DNA of 64,000 nt from NCBI RefSeq assembly GCF_001039355.2, contig NW_019775347.1, positions 126,986 to 190,985 of the forward strand, written 5' to 3'. Positions 26,401-40,400 of this stretch are shown one piece after another (positions within the stretch are counted from its first letter, which is position 1; every line of letters starts with the position of its first letter). The position numbers were made by a program, and so were the translations under genes. The notes beneath the pieces were generated by a model. That model saw nothing but the letters and a program-made list of their open reading frames with translations, had not been told where the DNA came from and did no database searches. The stretch comes from Lingula anatina (lineage: Eukaryota > Brachiopoda > Lingulata > Lingulida > Lingulidae).

Positions 26401-29400
26401 TTAATTTGGTTCGAAACCAGATCTTATGTACTACTTGTAACTATGTTATTTAGAGTTTTGTGCGTCAGCGTTTGCCTCCCTGAGAGGAGCTCTCAGCAGT
26501 ATTGGTGACAGTGCTCTAGTACTTATCTTCTGATCAGTCTAACTCATTTCATTCCAATAATAAGAGGATAATGAACATTTTTGAATGGTTATTTTTAGAG
26601 AAAAATAATCAGTTTAAAGATACCTATTATTAAAGATTATGCAAGAAATTGAAAATTGTGTTTTTGTGACATACTCAGGTGATGTTGCACTCAAGTCTGT
26701 GGTATTGCAGACACAGAAAAAGTTAAGTAACATGAATAACAGCAGTACCTGATCTCTCTTACTCCTAAAACTTATCTTTTGAACATATTAATCCAAACTG
26801 CTGGTGACTACAACTTCATATTAATTGATTTAAATGTTGAAATCAAAATGGCTATTTGTTTTAACATCAATATTGTTTAGGGCACACTCAAATTCACACG
26901 CCCTACTAGCTGGGTCGGTTCAATTCTGCAGGGGATTCTTGGTAAAGTGCCTTCAGTAAAATCTGGTTAATCAGCACATGATAGTTAATTACCCCTTGAG
27001 GAGGTGTGAGACAATTAAGCTGATTCCACTGATTGCACTTTGGCAAGAATCCCCCGCAGAGTTGGACCCACCCAGCTTAGTGCAATGTGTGAATCTGAAT
27101 GCAGTACTGATAATAAAAATAAAGACCATCATTATTGATGAACATTTGTATTTTAATCAGGGACTCACTTTGTCATGTTGTTGATTACTCTTAACCTGGG
27201 TCAAGAAAAAACTTTCAAATTTTGTACTTATTAAAGCACTAAAAGGAAAAATGGGGAACGGGGATCAGTACATAATACTGGAGAAGGATACCAAGTCCTT
27301 TCTGCTTGATATAACCAGCAGCTAACTGGAAAAGTTAGCAGTTATATCCCATACAAATCTAAATATTTCTAAGCATATATTAATTTATATGTGAAAAACC
27401 AAATTGAATGTAAGGAATTGACTTTACACATTATTGTGTGGGGATGAGAAATAATAATGTAAACTTGGGAGTTGAAACAACCCATGCCCAAATCATGGTC
27501 CATCCATTCTGCAGTTATTGTGCTTCAGATATTGGACTTGTGCTAGTGCAGTGATTATGATCCTAATAAGCTTACTATCTTGACTATGGAGGGCATTAAC
27601 CTAGTTAGATTTTTGATACAGCCCTCTGGAGTTCTCTTCAACCAATCCATTATTGCAAGTCACAGCAAACACACTCTTGTTAGTGGACCAGCAGTAAAAT
27701 ATCAGTGTAGGAGGAAATGTGGGATGTATTTGAATTGCTGTTTGACACAATGTTTCAGTTGCATCAGCCAATTCAGAATTGTGTAATACTCTATTTGTAC
27801 CAAATTGACAAAAAAAAGTGTGTGCGTGTGTTGATAAATTTGTTTGTCCAGATTTTCACTTTTATATCTCTGTTGTACATGTACATCTATTTGAACCTGT
27901 TGTTAACCTGCAAACTTTTAAAGTGAAAGTCAAGTATTCATTTGTCAGCAGTTGATAGAAAATTTAATACTGTTGTCTGTATTCAGCTTATTTTTGTGTC
28001 TCGCCAGAGCTCATATTCTGGCTATGATACAACGCATTGCTCCATTGTGAGGTATCTATCATATTGAAAAATAATTTATTGTAACCCAAGTAACAGTAAC
28101 ACGTGTGTATGAACTGTATAGTAATAAGCAGAACAACACTGCAAAATAAATGGCTATTGGTTTGAGAACAGGTTGCATGAAAGTTTCAGGAGAAGGCTTT
28201 GAAAGAATGGGGTTCTTCTCCAATTGTATTTGCCTGATCAACTCGGCCTTTCCAGGTCAGCTATAATCCTGATGAAGAATCAATATCACTGTCTCTAGAA
28301 AAAAAAACTTCACTGATTCTGCATGTGAATGTTAAATAAGGAAACAATTTATAAGGTTTTGAGAGGTTTAATTTGAGTAAGAAAATTAAATTTTTGACTA
28401 AATGATGAATGTTTTGGTGCAGCGTTAAGTAGTTCAGTAAAGCCGAAAATCCTGAAGCCCTGATGCCCTCTTTGATAAATAGGCATTATGACAAAGCTGG
28501 GAAGATTCATGTGCTTAAGATACCAAGTTTACTGAGTAGGTAGAGAGTTGCTCCCGTCTTATCTCTGATCTCCATGTAATAGGGGCACATTCTTGACCTT
28601 AATTGTAGATCCTAACTATGATATGTATTAAAATTTATTAACACATAACTGTTGATTTTTGAGAAGGGATATCTTTATCATAATATGACCTTTCTGAAGT
28701 TTTTACTTTGAATACTTTGGGAATTTAACTTGTTGAGAAACTTTTGTTCTGAAGGGGTTAGATCAGGTTGGTGTATAAAAATGGATTCTAGAGCTTAGAA
28801 GCACTTCCCTTTGCCTTGATTATCAACCCAGCCTGTTGTCTCACCCTGACATCCTCACACACCTTTTCCTACAGCCAGGAAGGGATTGTTAGCAGATAAA
28901 AATTTACTTTGTCAATATCTGAATTAAGTTGATTTGTTATCAATAATATTTTGAAAAATATATTTGACTGAAATATAGAGGAAGTTGATTTATATGAATA
29001 TAATTGATACTTGGACATCTATTCAAAATATATTTTACAAAATCAGGCCTAGCTAGGCCTCCCAAAAAGAAATGAAAGCAGTTTTAGATCTTCACAAATT
29101 ATTTTCTGTCTGAAGATTACTTATCAATCTCAAATTATTGAAGCTTAAAGACGAAGAGAAAGTAGAGGTTGACTATTGTTTTGACCTATTGACCTTGCAG
29201 GTGACCCCTCACCTTTGATAATTACCCACCAAACATTGTAATGAACATTAAATTGTTCTCATGTTTTCAAACAATGCCTATCATGTCTACAAGAAGCTAC
29301 TAAGAGACAGAGCGTGGTCTAGCTTCATTTCTGAAAAGATGTGTTTTGTACGTGATTACATGAGAGATGGGCTGTCATTACCAGCCAGAATTTTGTTACA

Positions 29401-32400
29401 ATCACCTCAGTATATTTTAGAATAAAAGATGCAAGTAAAGTAAACAGTTCATATTTAACTTTAAAAGTTGGGTTTAGAAAGAAGCCCCCCAGTATGCCCC
29501 CCCCCCCCCCCCCCCCACTGCATGGAACACCTTGTGACTGGGGGTGGTGGAACAGGGGACACCCTGTCATCAGACAGAACCAATGGATGTAACTATTTCA
29601 AAGCAGAAGAACTTCAGTGCTGATACTATCTGTGGTCCTAGTTTATTTATTTACACATTACGCACTTCACACATCATTTAACCTATTGAAATACATGGGC
29701 CTGTGGAGCCGAGAATCTTACAGGTAACACTCTTAGCTACAGTGAAAACCCCCGCAGAATCCTCTTGGGCCCCTGACTTATACAAGAGATTTGAAAACAA
29801 ACAAGGAAAGTTACATAATTTCAGTCTTTCTGTCTTGGTAGGAAAGCAGAAATTTATTTAGCACACTTTCTATACATAGGTCAGAAACCAGAAATCAATA
29901 TGTGGTGCTGTTCCAGCAATGATGAGTGCACCCCTCCTCCCCTTTGCTAATATTCTCTATACACTATTGTTTGCCTATGATGATGATTGAATGGATATCA
30001 AGGATGGACTGCTTAGCAAAAGAACAAAGCTACTTTGTGTCAAAGTTTTATACCAACGCAGTTTTACTCTACAAGTGTAGGCTATGTTCACCACTTTTTA
30101 AAGTAATTCCACATTTATCTACAGAAGGACTCAATTCCCATGTTTAAATGATATTAATTAATTGTGTGAAGGCTGTCCTTACATTTGGGCCTAACCTGTA
30201 ATTAAAATCTGTAATGTATATGTATATACAGCAAAATTGAAAATATAAGGTTGATTGAACTGGTATAAAACTCATAAAGGAAGTGGTGTTTGTCATTTTT
30301 CCTAACATAACCTCCAAGATTAAACATTTTCTTGGTAATATGTTTAAGTGATATCTTTAATTCATTATTTGGATTCTACACTGAACAAAAATTTAATAAT
30401 AAAAGTCATGATAGGTCATCCATAATTATGCAAACAACATTGTAATCCAAGCTATAAATGCTAAACAAGGATAAAACAATCTATATGTAGTACAGAAATT
30501 TGTTAACTGATATATTTATTTATAAATGTATATAACCAGGACTGCTGAAATCAACAATTCGTAAAAAAAGATTTAAAAAAAGAATCACATGAAAAATAAC
30601 GTCTCCCTCGCACTTCTCTTCTCCTCACTATGTAAGTGTTATTACTTGTTTATGCAGTGTGTAGAGTTAAACTGAGGGCAGAGCCGAGTTAAAGGGAATT
30701 GAACAGTATGAGCATGCGTCTTGTTGCCCAGTGTAAAGAGACAACTACATGCACCTCGGGTTTAACTGTAAACAAGGAAAATGAACCACAAGCTGGTGCT
30801 GGCATGAAGAAAAATGAACAAGGATGATTGTATACTACATGGAGGCAGAAACTTAATTTACTAACCATTCCGTATAAAGCCTCCCCTCCCCCCTCACTTT
30901 CACTCCTACCTTCCCTCAGTGATAGGATTGAAGGTGTAAGGAATGTTCCTCTTCATGACATCTTTTCTCTGAATTTATAGTCCCTAGTCTGTATTCATGC
31001 ATAAGTAATGTCAACTTGGCAGTTATCTTGGATTGCCAGCAGAGAGAAGATATTGGCCTTGAGAGTAACACTGGCCCTATCCCCTGGGTGTATGAGTACT
31101 CAAATATAACCATTTATAAGGAGGGTTTTGGCCCTCAACTAATCTGACTCTACTCTGTGCAAATTATATATTGCCAAAAATCCATGTATAAAAATGCATT
31201 GGTGTCGTTTGTCCTCATATTTACTATCTGCTACATAAATATGTAATCCGAAGCTGATTTTTTCCAAAGAGTTCTTGACTAAACTCTAAGCCAAACCTTT
31301 GAGAGTTCTTTCAATCAGCCACAGAACGATGATGGTACGTTTCTTATTGACCCATTTAGTAGCCTCTTCACCTTAACTGATAGCCCACATGTTGGTATTC
31401 TATCAGTGCAAGCAAAGTGTTTCTACATGTCATGTTAGGACTCATTCATAAGATATGTCTGTCTAGGGCTACTAGGATTACTACTACTGGAGTACTGGTA
31501 GTAGTAATGAGCCCAGGACCGTAGCCAGTGTTTTCAAAGGATGGGGTTCTTTTTCTGAAAAAGTGGACCTTTAACCACGAAACTTTTGTGCACCTGGATC
31601 AAGTTTTACCCAAAGCAGACCTTTTCCTGGCAAAAGGATGGTGCTTTCAAACCCCAAACTCCCCATGTCTGCATGCCTGGAGCCTGTACTCCAATAAATC
31701 TTTGGAAAGTTCAGACCAAAGAATTGTTCGAATATTTTGCTTTTAAATTTTGGATCAATGAACCTTTAGAACCCCACAGATAATTTTTGCATGGATACTG
31801 CAGAGGATACTGCAGATATAGTGAAAGCTTAAAAATAAAAAAAGCCAGCCAGACTTGGAGTTATGAAAAATGTACTAGGTCAAAAAAAAAAAACTAGGCA
31901 GGATTGACTGTGAATTCAAAATGGCAGCTCGAAAAACAGTTGCTGGTCCCTCGGACTATATGTACACCCTTTTCTCCCAGTCTTTGAAAAAAAATTTTTT
32001 CAGTAGGGACTGGTAGGACTATGTGTTACCACATAGCCCAGAAAGAAGGAAGATGAGTAGGGAAGGTCACTAAAATCTTGAGACAGAGGGATAATGTATC
32101 ATAGGTCCTTTCCACGTTGAGAGGCAAAATGTTTTTTACCCCACCAGTTTGTAATCATGCCACTGGGGGTGGGGGGGGGGGGGGTTACTCTCTTTCACAT
32201 GTCTCATGTACCAATCATAATTACTTTGGTTAACTGTCCCTGTTGAGTGCACTGGCTCCATGTTGGTGACTCTCTTACATAACAGCCAGACTATTCCATC
32301 TTTCAAACCAGAGAGAGCTACAGAAAACTGTACCACTCCATGTGAAATGGTCCTGAACTTGTGATAAGTGTCTCTTAACAGGAATATTTTTAATATCAGA

Positions 32401-35400
32401 CAACCTCAGAAAGACAACAGGTAGATATAGATATAAATTTATGGGCTGCTGCCATACAGGCTTTGTATTGTTTTTAGAATGTCAAGTAAGGTATTAGGAC
32501 AGGAGTCTGAAAATGTGTTATCTAATATAAAACAAGAAGAAAAGTTCAATGACCAGATGATGATGAATAGTACTGTACTTCAGAGCTAGTTCTACACTAT
32601 ATAATGGTTGTTTTCTCCACCCACACACACAGGCAATTAGTCCATAATGAATTGATCTGCCTACTTGTTATATTTGATTATGCTTCTAACTGTATGATGT
32701 TCTTGATATTCTGGAAAAGTTAAAATTTATTTAATGTTTTTAATATTTTTGTTATTCATCTATTATTGCCATGCCTAATTTAATAGTTAATTCATTGTTG
32801 TCTGAAAGTTTCCAGAAAGTGAAAATAACATTTATGAAAAGAAACTTCTCAGAAAATAAAATCCTACAGTCAAGGAACTAGGAACTGGAAGTCAACAGTC
32901 AATGAGTAAACTGGGAAAATTTTTGCATAAACCTTCCGAATGAAAATTAATTTTCAGTTTGCGATGTGTATTAATTTGTGATTGTCTGTTTCAGAATACA
33001 GCACCCAGTCCGTTAGGTCAAATGCCGCCACAAGATGGCATGCCTGGGGGACCCATGCCTCCAGGGTTCTTCCCTGTAAGTATAATCTCACCTCATAACA
33101 GTCCAGAATGTGCTTGAAAGGTTTTGATTTAGACAAAGGAACCTGACAAGAACTGATCTTTTACAACTCTCCCAAAAGTCTGGTCATGGCTAAAAAAGTC
33201 TGGTCATCGCTAACATGTGCTAGTGGTTCATTTAAAAAGATATTTTTTTAAAATTCTGTACCAAAGTTACTTTTGGTATCAGTAACAAATTGTATGCTTA
33301 TGATGTAATTGGACTTCCCAAACAGTAACTAGTTAATTATTCATGAACAGTCATGTTATTAATTATTGAAGAGAGGGACTAAACAATAGTTTGCTCAGTT
33401 TTTCATGCATGAGATTCTACTTACATTGAATAAAGTATAGTAGAATTACCTCTTGAAACAAGTATTTTAAGTAACAGCTTCAACTATATATCAATTTTTG
33501 AGAAATATGACTAATATTTAAATGATTATCAAAAACAAAAACAATTAGCTTGACAAGTCCTTTGATTATGCACTGGGATGGTTTGTTTTGTAAAAGAGCC
33601 AGTGAAATGTTTAGATTCCATAATAAATTGGTGACTAAACAGAAATAAATGTGTAAAATGAATTTTAGGAAACCCTAGGACTATTGTGTGTTTTGATACT
33701 CTGCTGCCATGTCCGTAGTCAAGTCTTTGTCTGGTGACAGCAGAGAAATGACAGTCTTAAATAATTGACATAGCTATGTTATATATCTAAAACCATTCGG
33801 GATTTATGCAAGGGTTAGAATTAGTACCACTTAGCACTGATATCGAAAGATTGGGCTTCCTGGAAAAATATGATAAGAGATGTATTTGACTTAAAACTTA
33901 CTAAAAAACCTTGAATTTATAGAAAGCATTCAAAAATATAGGACTATATAAACCAGTTATCATTTGTAGCTAGAGGATGTGAAAAAGAGGCTTTAGGAAT
34001 AATCTGATTTCACATTCACAATCAATCTGAAATAAAAGGATGTTTAGCTTGGTTATGTTCAGTTGTTAAGATGTTCATGTTTGTGAACATAATTCCAAAA
34101 GGGAAGATTGGACTCCAGATATATTGACATGCAAGTCAAAATATTGTGGAATTCTCAAACAGTAATTCAGTTCCAGAGTAAATCCAGTTATTTAGTTAGC
34201 CTCAATTATGTCTAAATCTAGACAGCTTCAACATAGAAATGCTTTTGAGAAGTCTGTGTTGTATGTCTATATTGTGAAAAACACAATCACTGCCTGAATG
34301 GTGCAATGTGTTTGGTGAGACAAAACACAATGGGTAGAGCAGGAACTCCTGATATGTGGGCTGTATGTATGCGTGTGCTGTTGAATTATATTCCGTTTGT
34401 TGGTGTTTTGGGCTATCATTGAACAGTGTTGGAATGGGTGTGTTTTTATGTATGTGGGGTATCAATTGTTTTTCTCTCTCTCTTTTTCACAAGTATTTGT
34501 TGGTTGAAGATGTGTTTGTGTTGGTGGTTGCAGTGGCACCAGATCTTTCTCATCAACACAATCATAATTTTACTAAATAAAAGAGGACCAGAGACCAACA
34601 GCACCTCCACTGTAACACAGCCTGTGTCACACGATTAGAGCACTGAAGAAAAATGTGTAGACTAAATAGTTTGATTATTTACTTTTAAGCTAAATGTGAA
34701 GTATATCCCCTTTTGTATTTCAGAGGTGATAGCTACGTAGATATTTAAATATGTATTTTATCCAGTTCACATATATGACTTCCTACCAACACTGGTGTCA
34801 ACTGAATAAGTAAAATGAAAGATATTCCGTAATTTTTTTAATGAAATTGGGAGCAAATTTGGTAATGAAAAAATAGCATATGATAATTTTTAATCAAAAA
34901 TTGTCTTTAGAAATATGTACAGTTTATATATTTGAAAGGATTCCAGTGTTTGGTACTTGGTGTAATAATGATAAAAATTGGTAATAAAGTCAAGGGTTTT
35001 TTTTATAAGATAATATAATTGTCCTCACTAGTCCTAAAATTGTATGTCTTTTGGCATTGAATGAGCAAAGTGAAAAAACAGGTGCATCTTCCACGTTATA
35101 GATGAGTATCAATTAGCCCAACTTAGTATATGCTTTAGCAGAAAATACAACGGTTCAGTAATTTTCTTTAAATTGGGTTTGACTATTTTTCTTCACATTT
35201 TGCTTTCATTGCTAAAGAATAAGGATAATTACATGGTTTTGCGGGGGGGGGGGGGGTATACTTATATGAAATAAACAAAAGAGGCTTGTCTTATTTGAGA
35301 AAACAGCACTGTTTGTTTATCTCTGATGGAAGATTGATACAAAGCTATCATGGTTATGGGCCTATTTTGCCCTTATTAGACCTCCATCTTTCTGTACATT

Positions 35401-37379
35401 TGTTGAACATATTGCTGAATTAGCGCCATCGTTGCTCTGCTACAGAACGCCCACATGCGTCCTTCACCGCCAGCGTCACAGCCGTCCCCCCACCCACAGC
35501 CGCCACACAATCCTATGATGGGGCAAGGACAAGTAAGTAGTTGATTGTGGCCAATATTGCCCCCAGCAAACTCCTAGATGGACCTGACAGAACTGGCCAT
35601 TTAATGAGGGTCACTTTCAAAATAGTCAAGAAAATTGGGTGAAGTATTGCTCCACTTAAAATAACAAGTAGATTATTTTGTCTGAAATGTTTTTGAGTTA
35701 TTAACATAAAGCATATGGCAATGAAGTTAATTTTTTGCAAGGGGATATTAAAAAAAATCAAACATTGAAAGGGAAATTGGTTTCTGTCAGAACTTGGAAT
35801 GTGATCTCTAAAATGGCTAGTTGTTGTCTTCTCTTGGTCCACTTGTCCCTCCCTTCTGTACATTTGTGGATTTGATATTGTCATTTTGTCACCTTTCAAT
35901 CACCATTGCACATTGCACCCACCACTCACTCAGTCATAACGCTAACCAAATAGACTTCATCATTGCTGTGAAATATTTTACCAAGATACCAGAAAATCTT
36001 TCAAAACTTGAGAGAAACAATTAAACATTTTTCCTAAATTAAATGTTTAGTATTGTTTCGCACTTGCTTAATTTTAAATTTTGATTTTGATGATTTTCTC
36101 AAAAGAACTAGCTTCAACTGTCATCACAGCAAAGTAAGTCTATGGCCATGAAAAATGTCTGTTACTAAACTGGCCGTCTCTACACTAGCTATGTAACTGT
36201 GATCTAACATTAGTTTACACAAAGAAAGGGGATATCAACTTACCTCCATGACGCTCTGGGATTGGTGTTGTTTGGAGCTCTAACCATTGCCTAGGTGAAA
36301 CTGCTCTCCAGGACAGATTTAACTGCACTGCTGAATGTTGCATGTGTGTCTTGTTTCTTCGTGGATAGAAGCTGTGGAGTAGAAAAGTGGTAGATTTAAT
36401 CCTTTTTTGTTTCAGTGTGTATTATGTATTTATGATTTATTTTCAAGCTTATCTGATGTTTTATTTGTAGTTAGTGAAGGATTATTGTATTTTTAGACTT
36501 ATAAACTAAATGCTTAGATATATAATCTATTCAAGGATAACTTAAGAGTGTGATGTTCATGAAAAGGGATTTTTCTACCAATCTGTGATAAATTGTGCCA
36601 GGAGTGTGGTAGATGTGGGATCTCAACAGACACAATCAGAAATTGTGACCAAACTGAAATGTTGATAACTGCTCAGTTATTACATGTATTAGGATTGAAA
36701 AGATATGGTTCAGTTGAATAACTGAAAAATCACCTCAAAAGCATGAGGAGGATTGTCACTTACACAACACGTTTATTGAGTGGTAGAATGTAGAATATGA
36801 TGTTTAAGTTAAGTCAACAGTTGTACAAAAAATAAAAAATTATGTTTAAACAAGATAATGTCCATGCTTGTAATTGTTGAAACGGAATCTTAATAAAAGC
36901 TTGCAAATGTTATAGGGAGACTTAGGATATTTAAAGACTGTTACTCTTCCTCGGTGTATTTTGTCACTGAATAAGCATGATTCTGAATAATCAAAACATG
37001 AAAGAAAATTGATAACATACACAGGCTGTGACATTAGTCTGTATGACAGTTTCTCTACAGTCAGATAAAACCAGATGTTCACATGCACATTGCAATGGAT
37101 CATGCCTAGAGTAAACTGCCACTGTGGCTAAAAGATACAACAATCAAACCATAGAGCAGAGTTCTAAGTACCATGTCTAAGTGTGTTTTCTTGTTTGTCT
37201 CCAGCCATTCATGTCACCCAGGTATCCAGGCGGCCCCAGGGGACCAGTAAGGATGCCTAACGATTTTGTAAGTAACATTGACACTGTTTGCTGTTCTGTG
37301 CTTTATGCTGATGGATCGTTTCTTCAGTTTCATTTAGATGTTGTTGCTGTTCAGAAGAATGATCATACTCTTGAAATTG

Positions 37380-37447
<68 letters not shown>

Positions 37448-40400
37448 GTTGGTCATTAAATCTATTGAATCATAATGGTCTTGGGCAGTATAACTTCAAA
37501 AATTGAAGAATCTAACCCAATATTTTAATTGAGTCTATGTAATAATATTGTATGCTTCATTTTAAAATTGCTATTTATTTATGGGCTGTCTGTCTCTTCC
37601 AGCCACCAGGCACGATGGGTGGTTGTCAGATGCCGATGCCAAACAGTATGGATGTACGGCCTGGTAAGTGGAACCTGCATCTAGTAGATTTACTTCAGCT
37701 TGCTCTTGTTTTAATAATGTAGCTATGTGTGAAAAATTATGAAAGCAATCTATGTATTGTGAAAACAAGGTTATCATGTTTTCAAAGCAAAAACGACTTT
37801 TTATTTCACACCAGTTTTCCTGCCGGTGAAAGGATTCTATATTTGTACCACCAGCGCGCAAGGTTGAATGGGCCAAAATGTTTCAAAAAATGGGAGTGTT
37901 TTTCAAAAAAAAAAATTATTTGTGCTGATTTTCAGAAACTACACAGACTTAATCTATAATATTTTGGGCAGGATTTACACTTTCATCTTTCATCTTCGTG
38001 AGTTTGGGGTAAATCAGTGCATTATCACAGAAGTAGCAGCCATTAGATGCCGAAACCAAAACCTCTCTCTTATTCTGGACCTCTGGTTTGTTGCATTTTG
38101 TAGAGCTTGTCAAGCACAATACTGAAGTTGGTGTCCGGGTTTTTTTTTTTTTTTTTTTTTTTCATGTGGTTTAGGAGTTGCTATATATCAAAAGTACAAC
38201 ATCACAATATTCAGTGGTGAAAATAAAAAGAAAAATACTTCAAAATTAGCAGAGATACCCAATGTTACTACTGAACTTCAATAGGAAGTCATTTAATGGC
38301 AATCTTACTGTTTCCTTGAAATTGATATTGAACCTACTTTTCATGATGCATTGCACTTTGCAAATTTTCCAGTCCTTACATATACAAAACTGGAAGAGAT
38401 ATGCCCATAGTTACTATTGAACTTGAACAGGAACTCGTATTCACAATCGACTGTAACTTTGGATTTGACTGTTTACTTTTCCCCGCGATTCCATTATAAA
38501 TTGTAATTTTCTACCAAAAAATTGATAACTCTATTTTATTGCATTTTGTAGAACTTGTCAAGCACAACACTAGAGGTGGTGTCCCTTTTTTTTCCATATA
38601 AATGCACTTACTGTAGCTGGTGGTACAATATCCTGGGGTTGTATCGCCTCTCTCATCCTCTAGTCTGATATTTATTTTAAGAAAAACTTGAACAATTTAG
38701 ACCAAATGTATCTTTACCACTTGCTCCAAGGTAACATGATGTATGAAGTAAAGGATTTAATCAGTATTTTAGTAAGTCTTTTTTTATGTGGTCATTAGCT
38801 GTCAAATGAACAATTCAATAATTCTAACAGTCTGTCCATCAAATATCTTTTAAAAAAGGCAGTTTCTTCACTATGTTCACTGCAACAAGGGTTCCAACAG
38901 ACGCCTCTTACAAGAGAGTTGAATAAATTTGTAATTAACAGCATGGATATTTATATTTGTCACAGTGAACTGGTCGTGTATATTGTCTATCCTAGAACAT
39001 TTTGTGCTGAACTTCAAAGAAAAATGCAAGATTTTTTTTTTCATCGAGAACTAAACATATAGAATATTTTGCAGTAGTCTTTACCAATAAAAGAGTCTCT
39101 TCATAATCCTGTAGACTGGTGTGTATTTTTATCCCCCACCACCAGGAGACCAATGCAGACCAGTGTGGTAGAAAGCTATTGATTTGTGTTCATTTTGTTA
39201 CAACTGTATTATATTTTCTCAAGAGCTATTGATTTAGGCTATGGGCAATCTTGTCAGTTATTACTATTCATAAAAGAATTTCAAAGCATCCTGAAGTATG
39301 ATGAAAAAGCAGATAAGTTGATAATTTCTGGAAGTTCTTTGAAATCAAAATGTTTATTTTGACATATTGGACAGGACTGTCTGAACTTAAAAGCAGAGCT
39401 AATTTGCATGAGGTGAGAAAACCATTTTGATGATGTGAACACAAGATGTCAGATGATAAGAAGTGATGTTCTTAAGTTGACAGTATCATCAATGAATGCG
39501 CATTATTGTCAGAGACATTAAGATGCACTTGAAAAATCTCTGTAACATGGGAATTGATTTATGCTTATAGAAATGCATGCAGATTCCACACAAAATGCCC
39601 TGGCCTTGTTTGGATTGTCCAATGGATGTTCAGAAATTTAAAGAAATTGTTCTATGATTTAGTAGAGTGATAGAGGCTATTTAGATGTTCTATGATTTAG
39701 TAGCATGATAGGGGCAATTTAGATTTCATTGCACAGGTGTATGCAGGAACAAATATATATTGACTCATTTTTAGAAAAAAACCTGTGTAATAATTATTCA
39801 AGAGAACATACTACATTGGTAAGGTATCCATGTTAAAAAAATCTATGTTAGAGTTCCACACATAATGTAGCGGGTGTCACCATTGTCACATACAGACAAC
39901 TACTTGGAGATACGGGTGAGAACTGAGGGACAAATGAGAACCAAAGTGGCTGCACTACTTCTACAGACAGAGCTATGCATTTACAAAAATGTGCAACACT
40001 TTAAGGGACTAACTCTACCAGATATTTAATAAAAAAAATGTATTCTACAGTGTACATGTTATGTCCAAGACAACCCTCTCATTCCTACTTCTACCACATG
40101 CCACAGTGCACTGTATAGTGCCTGCAGTGTGTTAGCCTATAAAGTCTACTTAAAATGCAGCTGTTTTTACCTCACTAAAAGGATTGTAATATGACACAAT
40201 CTGCTTATAGGATAAAGTAGCAAAACATTCAAGTTGGTTTCTGTCTTTGAAAAGCAGATAATTTAGGTGAAAATTTTGCTCTGAGCCCTCTTACCTGCAA
40301 TCCCGTCAGTTCACTTCAGTTTTTCTCCTGGTTTAGTGGTGGGTATATGGAGGTGAAGGCCAGATAACCAGCATCCTCCGCTGACAGCTCAATCTCAGTC

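Larger units (their letters stand above)
18108..32994 (+). other. SSBP: SSBP intron 4 (14.9 kb)
   Basis: Holds the two candidate cassette exons (22066-22125 and 24622-24663), a foldback element (26884-27102), two copies of a dispersed repeat (25065-25222 and from 31516), and homopolymer tracts of C or G at 18829-18873, 29489-29517 and 32166-32183. No other gene is recognised on either strand; the open frames of 60-100 codons show no family resemblance. Confidence 0.7.

Noticed and set aside
35513-35899. 128-codon - strand frame, the longest in the window
   Set aside because: Antisense to SSBP exon 6, no family resemblance, ordinary intron composition.
37181-37459. Frame ending in a Ser-Leu repeat
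   Set aside because: SSBP exon 7 read through its donor into the CT microsatellite.
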